A DNA stretch of 64,000 nucleotides from VAZQ01 sp963721005 (GCA_963721005.1 CAVRHR010000003.1:1674001-1738000), one strand, 5' to 3'. Shown: positions 1-8,879, numbered from the stretch's first letter. Program-made: numbers and translations. Notes: generated by a model from the letters alone, not told the origin.

Positions 1-646
1 TGTATCCTATGGACGACGCTATCGTGTCGAACATCACCTGGACCTGTCCGGCCATGATATCAACCAGCGCAGGTGCCGAGCCACGATAGTGGACCGGAAC
101 TAGGTTGAGGCCGGTCATCGCCTTAAAAAGCTCGCCGTAAACCTGTGCCACGCTCCCGATTCCGCCGGTCGCCATGTTGACCTTGCCCGGGTTTGCCTTG
201 GCGTAGGCAATGAACTCAGGAACCGTCTTGGCCGGAACCGACGGATTAACTTCCATCACCGCCGCGGTGCGATAAAGGTTCGCGACCGGCGCGATGTCAC
301 GCACAAAATCAAAATTGAGGTTATCGTAAAGCGTCGCATTGAAGGCGTTCGTCGCGGAAGCCTGAAAGAGCGTATAACCGTCGGGGGGCGCCCGAACGAC
401 CGTCTCGGCGGCGGTGTTGCTGCCTGCGCCCGCCCGGTTTTCGATGACGAAGGGACGGCCGAGCCGCTCTGACAGCGACTGACCTATCAGACGTGCGGCG
501 ATGTCGTTCGGGCCACCAGCAGCAAAACCAACGATTATGCGCACGGGTCTCGTCGGATAGGTCTCCGCCCTGGCGAAGCGCGGTAGAGCCGGCAGAGCGG
601 CGGCTCCCGCTGCTATTTGAAGAAACTGTCGACGGAGAAGTTTCAT
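1..646 (-). CDS. Bug-family (TTT) substrate-binding protein, cut by window edge
   Basis: Periplasmic solute receptor of the Bug/TctC family, whose members bind carboxylates for tripartite tricarboxylate transporters. The start codon is at 644-646 and 215 codons are present before the window ends, against about 325 for the family. The N-terminus MKLLRRQFLQIAAGAAAL is a twin-arginine-type leader, followed by the family signatures TYPTRPVRIIVGFAAGG, ENRAGAGSNTAAE and VHYRGSAPALVD. Its start lies 4 nt beyond where the upstream paralogue would stop if that gene's 3' frameshift were corrected, so the two probably form one transcript. No membrane subunits lie nearby. The substrate cannot be read from sequence. 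Confidence 0.9.
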   Translation of the reverse strand, partial: MKLLRRQFLQIAAGAAALPALPRFARAETYPTRPVRIIVGFAAGGPNDIAARLIGQSLSERLGRPFVIENRAGAGSNTAAETVVRAPPDGYTLFQASATNAFNATLYDNLNFDFVRDIAPVANLYRTAAVMEVNPSVPAKTVPEFIAYAKANPGKVNMATGGIGSVAQVYGELFKAMTGLNLVPVHYRGSAPALVDIMAGQVQVMFDTIASSIGY

Positions 647-654
647 AGCGTCAC

Positions 655-1638
655 TCAGGTTTGATGTTGGCCGCTCGGATCACCTTGCTCCACTTTCTCG
701 GTCTCCTCAACGACGAACCTGCCGAAGTCGGCGGCGCAGCCTGGGAAGGGCGTATTGCCGAGATCGGTAAGCCGCGTCACCATTTTGGGGTCCGCAAAGC
801 AGGCGTTGATCTCATTGTTGAGCTTGTCGACAATCTCGACTGGAGTATTCTTCCGTAAACCCGCAGCGTACCACTGGCTCGCCTCGTAGCCCGGCACGAA
901 CTCCGCAACGGTCGGGACATCCGGCAATACCCCCAGGCACGTGGCGGTCGTTACTGCCAGCGCGAGCAGCCGGCCGGACCGGACGTGCTCGATTGCTGGG
1001 GCCACGCCGTTGAATAGGACTTGCACCTGGCCGCCGAGCAGGTCCGTTGTGGCGGGGCCGGAGCCGCGATATGGCACATGCGTCAAATTGGTTCCGATCA
1101 TTGCCTTAAAGAGTTCGCCGGCGAGATGGGGCGGGCTTCCGATTCCGGCCGATGCCATGGCGATCTTGCCGGGATTGGCTTTGGCGTAGGCGATAAATTC
1201 GGGGACCGTCCTGGCCGGAATGGACGGATGCACCTCCATCACCAGCGGCGCTCTGGTTATTCCGACGACCGCGATGTCCCGCACGAAATTGAAATTAAGC
1301 TTTTCGTAGAGCGTCGCATTGATGGCCGCGGCCGCATCGGTGGTGATAAGCGTATAACCATCCGCAGGGGCTCGTACGACAACCTCGGTCGCGAGATTGC
1401 TTGCTGCGCCCGGCCGGTTCTCGATGACGAAGGATTGCCCAATCCGCTCGGACAATGCTTGGCCCAGCAGTCGTGTGAAGATGTCGGTCCCGCCCGCGGG
1501 CGCATAGCCCACGATAATGTGGACCGGCCGCGACGGATAGGTTTGCGCCCGCGCCTTCCGCGACGCCGCTGACAGAGCGGCAGCACCCGCTGCCAGATGC
1601 AGAAATTGTCTACGAGGAATCTTAATCACGTTTCCCAT
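655..1638 (-). CDS. Bug-family (TTT) substrate-binding protein with shifted C-terminus
   Basis: Exported solute-binding protein of the Bug/TctC family, about 327 aa from the ATG at 1638 (MGNVIKIPRRQFLHLAAG, Tat-type leader with cleavage near ARAQ-TYP). Family motifs seen: VGYAPAGGTD, ENRPGAASN, PADGYTL and VPYRGSGPA. The last about 13 residues read VEQGDPSGQHQT instead of the conserved KWSKVIRAANIKPE. Removing one A from the AAA at 694-696 restores that ending and moves the stop to 651-653, directly before the next gene. The altered tail is the distal helix, so the protein may still fold. Paralogue of the downstream gene. Confidence 0.88.
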   Translation of the reverse strand: MGNVIKIPRRQFLHLAAGAAALSAASRKARAQTYPSRPVHIIVGYAPAGGTDIFTRLLGQALSERIGQSFVIENRPGAASNLATEVVVRAPADGYTLITTDAAAAINATLYEKLNFNFVRDIAVVGITRAPLVMEVHPSIPARTVPEFIAYAKANPGKIAMASAGIGSPPHLAGELFKAMIGTNLTHVPYRGSGPATTDLLGGQVQVLFNGVAPAIEHVRSGRLLALAVTTATCLGVLPDVPTVAEFVPGYEASQWYAAGLRKNTPVEIVDKLNNEINACFADPKMVTRLTDLGNTPFPGCAADFGRFVVEETEKVEQGDPSGQHQT

Positions 1639-1672
1639 TGAATTGCTCACCCGACTGCGTCCTTCGGCGAAC

Positions 1673-1700
1673 AAAACCCGCCCAGCCTGAGCCGGGCGGG
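1673..1700 (-). terminator. Rho-independent terminator
   Basis: On the minus strand a 7-bp GC stem (CCCGCCC/GGGCGGG, loop about 10 nt) is followed by TTTTGTT. It lies between the lipocalin-like gene (stop at 1730) and the Bug gene starting at 1638, so it should separate their transcripts. Confidence 0.75.
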
Positions 1701-1729
1701 ATCATTTGGATTTTGTCTTGTAGAGGTAG

Positions 1730-2221
1730 CTACTTGACCCGCTTCCAGCCGACTTCGGCCGTTCCGCCGACCGACGCAACGGTGCTCCATTTCAGGTCAT
1801 CTCCCGTGAAAGAGATGATCGGCCGCTTCTGCTCCGTTCCGCGCCAGTTGGGATATGAACTGCCCTCGATCTTGAGCGTTACGACCTTGTCTGCAACCGT
1901 GTAGGTTCCGTAATGGGCGATGTTTCCCTCCACGGCGGCTTTGTTCTCCGCAGGCGTTCCCTGCGCACGGTTGTCGGACGCGAATTTTGGCACGTCGGGA
2001 TTCAGGTTCATGACCATGTAGCGGCCATTGCTGTCAAAAATCGCCATGCCCGTCCCATGTGGGCCGAACAGATCGACCTTGCTTCCGTCCTGGCGGATGT
2101 TGACGTTCGAGATATTCGTCCAGGTGCCGACCAGGTCTTTGGCAGCCTGAGCCGCCGCAACGCTCGGCATGAAAATACCGAGACCCAGCGCCATCGCGAT
2201 AAGTGTGACAAGCCGGTTCAT
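1730..2221 (-). CDS. Exported lipocalin-like protein
   Basis: 163 aa with a Sec-type signal peptide (MNRLVTLIAMALGLGIFMP, cleavage near AAAQA). The mature part begins KDLVGTWTN and continues with alternating beta-strand pattern including GRYMVMNL and HYGTYTV, ending in W-x-RVK. This fits the bacterial lipocalin-like domain (Lipocalin_5 type), small beta-barrels of unknown ligand. A clear terminator follows. Function in the cell is unknown; the fold assignment is from motif memory only. Confidence 0.75.
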   Translation of the reverse strand: MNRLVTLIAMALGLGIFMPSVAAAQAAKDLVGTWTNISNVNIRQDGSKVDLFGPHGTGMAIFDSNGRYMVMNLNPDVPKFASDNRAQGTPAENKAAVEGNIAHYGTYTVADKVVTLKIEGSSYPNWRGTEQKRPIISFTGDDLKWSTVASVGGTAEVGWKRVK

Positions 2222-2240
2222 GATTTGATCTCCTCTGCGA

Positions 2241-2774
2241 TTACTTGGCGAACCAATATTCGATGTCGGTCTGATTTTCGTTCACACCGGCGGTGGGCTG
2301 CGCGCTGCCGGTCGTTCGGAGAGTGCCCTGAATGCCGGCCAGCTTGCCGGTTCCTCCGGTGAGCGTTCCGGCCGAGGTGGTGGTAAATTTTCCAGAGCCG
2401 AGGCTTTGCGCAACCAAGGCAGTTCGAGAGAACAACTTGTCGCCGTTCTCCAGCATATAGACGCTGTAGTTCACGCTGGAGCCGGTTCCGTCAATCAAGT
2501 CGGTGACGCCCCGTGTCCACATCTCCGTCAGCTTCAATCCATTGATCACGGGCGCATCGCCGGGATAGGTCCGGTGCAGCTCGAAAACGCGGACCTGATG
2601 GCCGGGTAGGTCTCCCACGTTGATGGTGGTTTGTTGGGTGTATTTGGTGTTTGCTGCAGGGGTCTTGAAGGAAACTTGTTGCTTTTGTTGGGCGAGAGCA
2701 TCACTGGCCGGCAGCGCAGCCGCTACACCAATAAATGCTATCACAGTCAGAGCGAATGTGGCTTGTCGATTCAT
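2241..2774 (-). CDS. Exported protein, allene-oxide-cyclase-like barrel (tentative)
   Basis: 177 aa, signal peptide MNRQATFALTVIAFIGVAAAL with cleavage near ALAQQ. The mature protein has the beta-rich spacing FELHRTYPGD, SVNYSVYMLENGDKLFSRT and TGGTGKLAGIQGTLR. The last motif resembles the GGTGxFxGxxG turn of allene oxide cyclase/dirigent-like barrels. It shares orientation with the lipocalin-like gene 19 bp downstream, and the two small exported barrels may be co-transcribed. No catalytic claim is made. Confidence 0.65.
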   Translation of the reverse strand: MNRQATFALTVIAFIGVAAALPASDALAQQKQQVSFKTPAANTKYTQQTTINVGDLPGHQVRVFELHRTYPGDAPVINGLKLTEMWTRGVTDLIDGTGSSVNYSVYMLENGDKLFSRTALVAQSLGSGKFTTTSAGTLTGGTGKLAGIQGTLRTTGSAQPTAGVNENQTDIEYWFAK

Positions 2775-3049
2775 TATCTCCTCCAGTACCTATTTGATAT
2801 TGCCAAAAACGCGCGCAGCATGCGCGCAGGTGTACTGCATCGCGGACCCCGGTGACATCCGCGAAGCGATTCAGCTGTCAGAGTTACTGTGATGCCCGCC
2901 GATGACATGAGCGCTGCCTGTTTGCGTGGGGAACTCGGCACGTCCCGCTGGCAGCTACCAGAGTATTCTACACCAGTTTATCGTGCATATGGAAGGGGGC
3001 ACACGCCGCCATGTCAGCGGCAATCATCAAGAGCAAACGTTGGCTTGCA

Positions 3050-3970
3050 TTACGAGAAGCCGTAAAGCCTTATCGGATTATCGACCAGGATGCGATTGCG
3101 CACGGATTCGTCGGGCGCCCACAGCGCCAGGAGGTCAAACAGGATCGCGTCGTTGGGCTTCTTGTCGACTGCCTCTGATGGATGCGGCCAGTCGCTGCCC
3201 CACACCAGCCTTTCCGGCGCTGCCTTCACATATGCTTGGGCGACCGCGGTCGAATCCGCGTAAGTCGGCGGGCCGATCTTGGTGTCCGCATAGGCGCCGG
3301 ACAGCTTGACCCAGGCCTTGCCCGTCTGCAGGAGATCGGCCACCACGGCGAAGGCCGGATGGCCGATGCCGATCGGTTCCGGCATGTGGGCGAGATGGTC
3401 GAACACAATCTGGCACGGCAGCCTGTCGAGCACGTCCTTGGCGGCAAGCGTCGTGTCGGCCGACATGTTCAACTGTACATGCCATCCCATCGGGGCAATG
3501 CGCTTGGCGAGCGGCTCCAGCATATCCATGCTGGTGGCGCCGCCGGGGTTGGCAAGATTGAATCGGATGCCGCGGACCCGCGCCTCGTCGAGCCGCTTGA
3601 GTTCGGCGTCGGTCACGGTTGCGTTGACCACGGCTACGCCGCGCGCCGTCGGCCCAAATTCGCCCAGAGCCTCGACTAAGCCGTCATTGAAGATCCCGTA
3701 AGTTGAGGGCTGCACCACGACGTTGCGCGAAGTGCCGATCCGCTTCTGCAGCAGACGATAGTCGGCGACTGAGGCATCGCCCGGTCGCAGGGTCGAATTG
3801 AGATCTACCTTGAAGCGCGAACTGTAGATGTGGTGATGGCTGTCGGCCGCATTGGGTGGCGCCTTAGTCTTCGGAAGCTCGGTGCCGACGGACCACGGGA
3901 CCGCTACCTGTGCCAATGCGCGCGTCGTCGCTACGAGGGCCGTCGATGCGCTCGCGGCCATGGCCAACAC
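3050..3970 (-). CDS. Exported amidohydrolase (PDC-lactonase-like, Amidohydro_2)
   Basis: About 306 aa TIM-barrel metal-dependent hydrolase of the Amidohydro_2 group that includes 2-pyrone-4,6-dicarboxylate lactonase. Seen: N-terminal metal motif DSHHH (residues 44-47), VRGIRFNL, IVFDHLAH, AWVKLSGAY and the late acidic motif LVWGSDWPHP. The N-terminus (MLAMAASASTALVATTRALA) is a leader, so the enzyme is probably periplasmic, unlike the cytoplasmic lactonases. Start is uncertain: GTG at 3970 or ATG at 3961. In frame upstream a TGA precedes RDVLAM, typical of a Tat leader, so the true leader may have been lost by a small mutation. Confidence 0.82.
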   Translation of the reverse strand: MLAMAASASTALVATTRALAQVAVPWSVGTELPKTKAPPNAADSHHHIYSSRFKVDLNSTLRPGDASVADYRLLQKRIGTSRNVVVQPSTYGIFNDGLVEALGEFGPTARGVAVVNATVTDAELKRLDEARVRGIRFNLANPGGATSMDMLEPLAKRIAPMGWHVQLNMSADTTLAAKDVLDRLPCQIVFDHLAHMPEPIGIGHPAFAVVADLLQTGKAWVKLSGAYADTKIGPPTYADSTAVAQAYVKAAPERLVWGSDWPHPSEAVDKKPNDAILFDLLALWAPDESVRNRILVDNPIRLYGFS

Positions 3971-4030
3971 GTCCCGTCAATTCCAATCCTTGCCTGGCAT
4001 CGTCGCCTCCCTGTTCGTTTTTCATCCGTC

Positions 4031-4357
4031 TCATTCGATCACCTCGTCGGTCCGGGCGAGGCGCTGCTTGAGACTCGCAGACGGCTTGAACACCATCACC
4101 CTGCGCGGCTTGATCGGCACTTCTTCTCCAGTCTTCGGATTGCGGCCCATCCGCGCTCCCTTGCCCCGCACCACGAAAGAGCCAAACGAGGACAGCTTCA
4201 CCGTCTCGCCATGCTCAAGACAATCGGTGATTTCCTTGAACACAAGCTCTACCAATGTTGCCGACTCCGACCGCGATAAACCGACCTTCCGGTGGACCGC
4301 GTCACACAAATCAACGCGGGTTACAGTTCTTGTCGACGTTCCCCCATTGCCGCTCAT
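4031..4357 (-). CDS. ihfA: Integration host factor alpha-like DNA-bending protein with altered tail
   Basis: 108 aa HU/IHF family protein. TVTRVDLCDAVHRKVGLS, SFGSFVVRGKGARMGRNP and PIKPRRVMVFKPSASLKQR match IHF alpha, including the minor-groove beta-arm with its RNP turn. The final residues RLARTDEVIE are not an IHF ending but match the end of the neighbouring ABC binding-protein pseudogene (ALADEVIE), at DNA level too. The start codon overlaps that pseudogene's stop (ATGA). It may be a second, recombined copy rather than the housekeeping ihfA; activity cannot be judged. Confidence 0.85.
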   Translation of the reverse strand: MSGNGGTSTRTVTRVDLCDAVHRKVGLSRSESATLVELVFKEITDCLEHGETVKLSSFGSFVVRGKGARMGRNPKTGEEVPIKPRRVMVFKPSASLKQRLARTDEVIE

Positions 4358-5324
4358 TCGATTACCTCGTCGGCAAGGGCGAGTAGAGACGGAGGTACGC
4401 TAAGGCCAAGCGTTTTGGCAGTCTTGAGATTGATGGCCAACTCGAACTTATTTGCGCGTTCGACCGGCAGGTCCCTCGCCTGCGTGCCGCGCAGTATGCG
4501 ATCAACGTAGCCCGCCGCCTGTCGGAACTGAGCGGGAAAGTCGATGCCATACGACATGAGGCCGCCGCCGGCGGCGATATTCCGAACTCCATATATTGCG
4601 GGCAGGCGGTGGCGAGCAGCAATCTCGAAGATCAGTTCGCGATGAAAATCCGTGAAGGTGTCTATCGGCAGGATAAGTCCGCCTCCTGGCTCACGGGCTA
4701 ACATCGAGGGCTCCTGAACCGGGGCTCTGACCACCTCAACCGCAAACTGTTGAGCAACTGCCTCCGCCGAACGGGAGAACAGTACGGCATCAGGAGTCGT
4801 TCGCGAGTTGAAAATGACTGAAATGCGTGTGACCTGCGGCGCGATCTCTTTCAACAACTCCAGCCACTTCGCTCCTACACTCGGTTCCAAACCCGTGAAG
4901 CCGGTCATGTTCCTACCGGGATGCGCCAGGTTTTCGGCAAAACCGTAAAAGACCGGTTCATTGACCTCCATGAACACGACGGGGACCGTGAGGGCTGCGC
5001 GCCGCAACTCCCCCAACCCCTGCCCGCCATCGGTTACGATCACGTCTGGCGTCAAACTCAGTAGTTCCGAAGCAGCCGCCCGCGCGAGATCACTTTGCCG
5101 CCAGTCCAGCGATAATCGATGCGCACATTGCGGCGCTCCGCCCAACCTGACTTTTGGAGTTCTTGCTCAAATGCCCTGATGCCGGCCCGTGCCCCCGGAT
5201 CGCCTGCGGTATCCTGCATTAGAACGCCGATCCAACTCATCCCGTCGGGCGCCTGCGCTCGGGCCGCCATCGGCCAAGACGCCATCGCGCCTCCGAGAAG
5301 GGTGATGAACTCCCGCCGCCTCAA
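4354..5324 (-). pseudogene. ABC transporter substrate-binding protein, frameshifted
   Basis: Member of the ABC_sub_bind (PF04392-like) family. The 5' part begins at a TTG (5324) encoding RRREFITLLGGAMASWPMAA and runs to NVRIDYRWTGGK. The rest is in another frame, from SDLARAAASELL through PDVIVTDGG, AGYVDRILRG and LALADEVIE. Adding one A at the AAA run 5094-5096 joins the two parts into a normal-length protein of about 323 aa. As read it is inactive. The gene overlaps the ihfA-like start by 4 nt. Confidence 0.85.
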
Positions 5325-5400
5325 GATCGCCTCCCGGCCTGAGGACCCGGTCCAAAAGTAGCACATCTCAACCCGCGGGTGTGACCCAGTATACAAGACG

Positions 5401-6051
5401 ATGGTGGGGCTGGGTGACCCCTCGCGGGCTGACGTGCGTCTTGCCATTGCCAGCCGGCCGGGCACCATCGAACCGTGTATCCCGACCCTCGTCTCCAAGC
5501 CTCCCGAGGGGCTGCAGTGGATCTACGAGATCAAGCACGACGGCTACCGGCCGATCGCCCGCAAGCGTGACAGCCGGGTGCGCCTTTTCACACGCAATGG
5601 CTTCGATTGGACAGACAGATATCGCCGCATCAGTGAGGCCGTGGCGAAGCTTCCGACGGCATCCGCGACGATCGACGGCGAGGCCGTATGGTGCGACGAG
5701 TCCGGCCTTGCGGTTTTCGATAAGCTCCACAGTCGCGCCTATGACGACCAGGTCGTTCTTTATGCCTTCGATCTACTCGTGTTCGAGGGGCAGGACTGGC
5801 GGCCCCGGCCGCTCGAGGAACGCAAAGCCAAGCTCGCAAAGCTCCTTGCCTCGGCGCGGGCCGGGATCCGGTATAGCGAGCACCTTGAGGGCGACGGCGC
5901 GGCGATCTTCGCCCTCGCATGCGGGCTCGGGTGCGAAGGCATCGTCTCAAAGCACCGCGAGCACCCGTACCGATCCGGGCCGTCCAAGGCCTGGCTCAAG
6001 ATCAAGAACCCGGCGGCGCCTGGTATGCTGCGGTTCCGGGAAGAGCCATGA
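5401..6051 (+). CDS. Single-domain ATP-dependent DNA ligase (LigD-type adenylation domain)
   Basis: 216 aa nucleotidyltransferase. Motif I is EIKHDGYR (adenylated lysine), followed by RVRLFTRNGFDW, IDGEAVW (motif III), YAFDLLVFEG (IIIa/IV region), EGIVSKHREHPYRSG (IV) and WLKIKN (V). It stops just after motif V, so the C-terminal OB domain of full ligases is absent, as in the small rhizobial LigD-like ligases. Those are associated with LigD/Ku end joining. Start is the ATG at 5401. The following small gene overlaps its stop by 4 nt (ATGA). Confidence 0.85.
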   Translation: MVGLGDPSRADVRLAIASRPGTIEPCIPTLVSKPPEGLQWIYEIKHDGYRPIARKRDSRVRLFTRNGFDWTDRYRRISEAVAKLPTASATIDGEAVWCDESGLAVFDKLHSRAYDDQVVLYAFDLLVFEGQDWRPRPLEERKAKLAKLLASARAGIRYSEHLEGDGAAIFALACGLGCEGIVSKHREHPYRSGPSKAWLKIKNPAAPGMLRFREEP

Positions 6052-6254
6052 GCGGTCATCTCGACGCGGCATTGTATTTTGAGGGGCTTGCCGAACGCGC
6101 GGCGCGCCCCACCGAGCGGGACCGCCTTCTTGCCGCGGCCCGGGAGTTTCGCTGGCTGGCGATCGCCGATGGGCGCCAGTTCGTGCGGGACATGCCGAAG
6201 CGGCCGGCGGCGCCATCGATCAGACGTGATGCGGCCGCGCACAGGCGGGCTTGA
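6048..6254 (+). CDS. Small hypothetical protein coupled to DNA ligase
   Basis: 68 aa beginning MSGHLDAALYFEGLAERA. Its ATG overlaps the ligase stop codon (ATGA), the arrangement of translationally coupled genes. The protein is helix-rich and Arg/Ala-rich with a basic C-terminus (RRDAAAHRRA). It has no domain I recognise. Confidence rests on the overlap and codon pattern. Confidence 0.55.
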   Translation: MSGHLDAALYFEGLAERAARPTERDRLLAAAREFRWLAIADGRQFVRDMPKRPAAPSIRRDAAAHRRA

Positions 6255-6290
6255 AGGAAGCGCAAAAGAGCAACGTTCGACGGAAGCCGG

Positions 6291-6521
6291 TCATCGGATA
6301 TCGGCGCGCTTAAGCAGATAGGCGCAGCTCGGCGCCACTTCCTTGATGCGCCTGAGTAGGCACGCGCGGGCTCTCTCGATGCTGTCAGACAATGCGCAAA
6401 GCTTGACTGCATCTTCGCCGCAAATCTCAATTTGGTCGGTCGTAAGCTTCTCCGAGGTCCACGCCACACCCGAACTAACGAAGACGAGAAATATTGCAAA
6501 GAAAGTCACGCGATTGATCAT
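6291..6521 (-). CDS. Small exported cysteine-containing protein
   Basis: 76 aa starting MINRVTFFAIFLVFVSSGVA (signal peptide). The mature part has the spacing ICGEDAVKLCALSD...ARACLLRR...APSCAYLL. Four cysteines in a C-x7-C-x13-C-type layout resemble the short Cys-rich repeat proteins common in Bradyrhizobium, likely forming disulfides in the periplasm. I chose the internal Met because the upstream extension is not leader-like. Confidence 0.65.
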   Translation of the reverse strand: MINRVTFFAIFLVFVSSGVAWTSEKLTTDQIEICGEDAVKLCALSDSIERARACLLRRIKEVAPSCAYLLKRADIR

Positions 6522-6748
6522 CTGCGTTTCCCCCTCACAAGGACACTCTGGAAAGCGACCCATCGATAGCACCAGCATCGGCAGCGGAGTGGCGGATCGT
6601 GAATATGGAGCGGTACGATGATGGGGATATTCACAGACTATCCACCGCTCGTTGTTTTTCGCTCAAAAAGAAAACCCCGCCACCAACACGAGCGACTAGA
6701 TTTGAGTCCATCGGCCCGCGCGACAGTCGCGCCGGCGTTTGGCGGCGT

Positions 6749-6958
6749 CTACGTCGGATGTTTCCGGCAGCACTGAAACCCATGGCTTGCGCCGCCGTGA
6801 ACGAAGGTCCTGGTGGCGTTCCGGCCCTGGGTCCAATCGTCACCGGCGTGGATGCCCCGGCCAAAGCTAAAGCTGGCTGACGCGGGAGTGGAAACGAGAG
6901 CGGTGGTTGCAAGCGTCGTGATTATCGCAAGGGCGAGAATGGATGCGCGAAGCAGCAT
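6749..6958 (-). CDS. Small exported hypothetical protein
   Basis: 69 aa with a strong ribosome site (AGGAGATCGCC-ATG) and a signal peptide MLLRASILALAIITTLATTA cut near ASASFS. The mature peptide is only about 40 residues, Gly/His-rich, ending GFQCCRKHPT. Unknown function; the adjacent cysteines and histidines could bind metal, which is speculation. Confidence 0.6.
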   Translation of the reverse strand: MLLRASILALAIITTLATTALVSTPASASFSFGRGIHAGDDWTQGRNATRTFVHGGASHGFQCCRKHPT

Positions 6959-7262
6959 GGCGATCTCCTGTGGGGGTTGAATTTTGTTGCAAGACGCCCA
7001 TTGGTCAGAGCGCCCAGGTGTGCCGTTCAATAGCCAATCCCGCGTTCGAACTTTGGGTAACGGCGATCACAGACACGGTGCCCGCACGCCGCGGCGAGCG
7101 GCACCGGCCGATCGGAAATGACGAATCTGGGGAGTTGCCGGGCCCAAAAGGAAGGCCGCCGTTCTGCCAATTAGCGAAAAATTGAATCCATTTCGTTAGC
7201 AAAAACACAAAGCTGGGAAATGTACGTATTCATACGGTGGATTATCCATGGAGACGACCCTC

Positions 7263-7427
7263 ATGTCCAAACTTCTAGCGAGTTTTCTTAAAAACGAGTC
7301 CGGCGCAACGGCGATTGAATATGGCCTGATTGCCGCGGGGATCTCGGTCGCGATCATCGCAGTCGTGCAGGGTCTCGGCGTGAACCTGAACACGACCTTC
7401 GGGAGCGTTCAAACCGCCCTCAAATAA
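7263..7427 (+). CDS. Flp/Fap-type pilin subunit
   Basis: 54 aa pre-pilin: MSKLLASFLKNESGATAIEY, then GLIAAGISVAIIAVVQGLG and a short polar tail. ESGATAIEYGLIA is the hallmark prepilin-peptidase site and hydrophobic helix of Flp (type IVb, tad) pilins. Start is the ATG at 7263 with GGAG 9 nt upstream; an in-frame ATG at 7248 is less well placed. No tad/cpa assembly genes are in the window, so this is an orphan pilin gene that would need secretion machinery from elsewhere. Confidence 0.92.
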   Translation: MSKLLASFLKNESGATAIEYGLIAAGISVAIIAVVQGLGVNLNTTFGSVQTALK

Positions 7428-7629
7428 TCGAAATAGAGGTGGGAGCGCACGCGGGGATTGGGGGATGGTCAACCTCCCGGTCCCCGCGGCTGCGATGACG
7501 TCAGGCGGGCTCCCTCGTCGCGGCGTCGCAGATAATTTTGGCGAAGCCGCTCACATTGCCTGCGCTCTGTCTAAGAGCCTCCAGTTGCACACCGTTCGCA
7601 GTTGATGCTCGGTCATTGTGTGCTTGCCG

Positions 7630-7815
7630 TTAGGGACATCGTCCCTCAGCTTCGTCGAGCTGCCTCCAAGCCTCAAACATCTTGGCCCTGAGGCGCGGGT
7701 GCGCCTCGATCTTGGAGAAGATCGGATCGGGGCCGTTCAGGGCCAGCGCGGGCGCAGCGAGCGCGGAACTCGCGGCGATGCCGGCCAGGACGGCGCGGCG
7801 TGAGTGGGATTTATA
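7630..7815 (-). pseudogene. Tat-leader small protein with lost start codon
   Basis: The frame reads SRRAVLAGIAASSALAAPAL, a classic twin-arginine leader, then NGPDPIFSKIEAHPRLRAKM and stops after about 60 codons. No ATG/GTG/TTG is present at the expected place. AGGAGAAAGTTCT is followed by ATAAATCC where ATGAAATCC would fit, so one base appears missing. It resembles a rhizobial family of short Tat proteins and is also truncated at the C-terminus. Confidence 0.5.
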
Positions 7816-8037
7816 GAACTTTCTCCTGGTTGATGCGTTGAATGCACCGTCCAGGCGGCAAGCCGCTGAGTTTTTTGGTATGAATCGATTCGGTCATCGC
7901 GCGCCCTTACCGGTGCGTTGTGACAAGTCCTGACCGGTGGTTCGCGCCACCGGTCAGGGCGCCTAACGTGCGCCTGTTCGGAATTCCTGTCAAACCGGCT
8001 GGCGAATCGTAATGGGCGCCGACCCGGCAAAAGCAAC

Positions 8038-8244
8038 ATGCTGTTTGGGGAGAAAACCTTGATTGATCGGGAGAAAGAAGCCCACTCTCGGGCAGAAGCA
8101 ATGTTCAAAAAGGCCGAAAATCGCCGCACGATGGCTGCGGCGGAACAGGAGGCCGAAGCTGAGGCCGTCCGTGCCAAGACCGCCAAACTGAGGTCACTCC
8201 GATTGGCGGCTGAGGCGAACGCCAACAAACGATATGCAGATTAG
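8038..8244 (+). CDS. Small charged coiled-coil hypothetical protein
   Basis: 68 aa, almost entirely helical with heptad-like Ala/Glu/Lys pattern (AEAMFKKAENRRTMAAAEQE, then AVRAKTAKLRSLRL). No signal peptide. Resembles small rhizobial proteins of unknown role. It stands alone between intergenic stretches. Confidence 0.55.
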   Translation: MLFGEKTLIDREKEAHSRAEAMFKKAENRRTMAAAEQEAEAEAVRAKTAKLRSLRLAAEANANKRYAD

Positions 8245-8630
8245 CTCTAGCAGCCAAAGCGCCGATTGGCCATGACGGATTGGAAAAAAGGGCGAGCCCC
8301 CAAAAGAGCAACGACGTTTTTTGCTGATCGCAACCGGTTTCGGCCACTACGCGGGCGAGCCGGAAATCGTCATTGGACATTGGCACGACGACTTTAACGA
8401 AAAATCGTTGCGGTAGAGGTTCCGAGCGAGCGGCAAGGACTTCGGCCCCGTCTCAACGTGAGCTATTGGGCCGAGGTTCCGCATGCCCCGGGGAGCGTCC
8501 AGATCAGGCCGCTTAAAGATGAAGATATGTTTGGTTGAGGGGCCCCGGCAGCCTTGCCGGCCCGCCCGCGCCTTGCCATCTTCGGTGCAAGGAGTGGCGA
8601 AGCTCACAAGCCATCCCTAATAGAAACGTA
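8245..8630. other. Intergenic stretch
   Basis: No gene seen. Positions about 8571-8606 (CTTGCCATCTTCGGTGCAAG and on) closely resemble 9620-9657, a short shared repeat of unknown origin. Confidence 0.5.
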
Positions 8631-8879
8631 ATGGACCGGTTGACCGACGATGAGCGCCGGCTGCTTGAACTGCTGGCCGGGAGCGCCAACGGCGTGAGCG
8701 AGACGCTGTTGGTGACGCGCTTCACGCTCGACATGATGGTCGGCTTGGTGCGCGAAAGGCTGGCGACGACGACGCTCGAGCGCACCTTTACAGCCGGCAA
8801 GCCGGTCGAGGTTACGCGCGTCAGAATAGCCGATGCCGGACGGCGCGCGCTGGCATGGACCGCGAGGAATAAGAAATGA
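8631..8879 (+). CDS. Hypothetical protein, possible winged-helix
   Basis: 82 aa: MDRLTDDERRLLELLAGSAN, then ETLLVTRFTLDMMVGLVRER and RVRIADAGRRALAW. The order helix - helix-turn-helix-like segment - basic beta/helix end (ADAGRRAL) is reminiscent of a small winged-helix fold. I do not recognise a family. Start at the ATG after AGAAACGTA; no strong ribosome site. Confidence 0.55.
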   Translation: MDRLTDDERRLLELLAGSANGVSETLLVTRFTLDMMVGLVRERLATTTLERTFTAGKPVEVTRVRIADAGRRALAWTARNKK

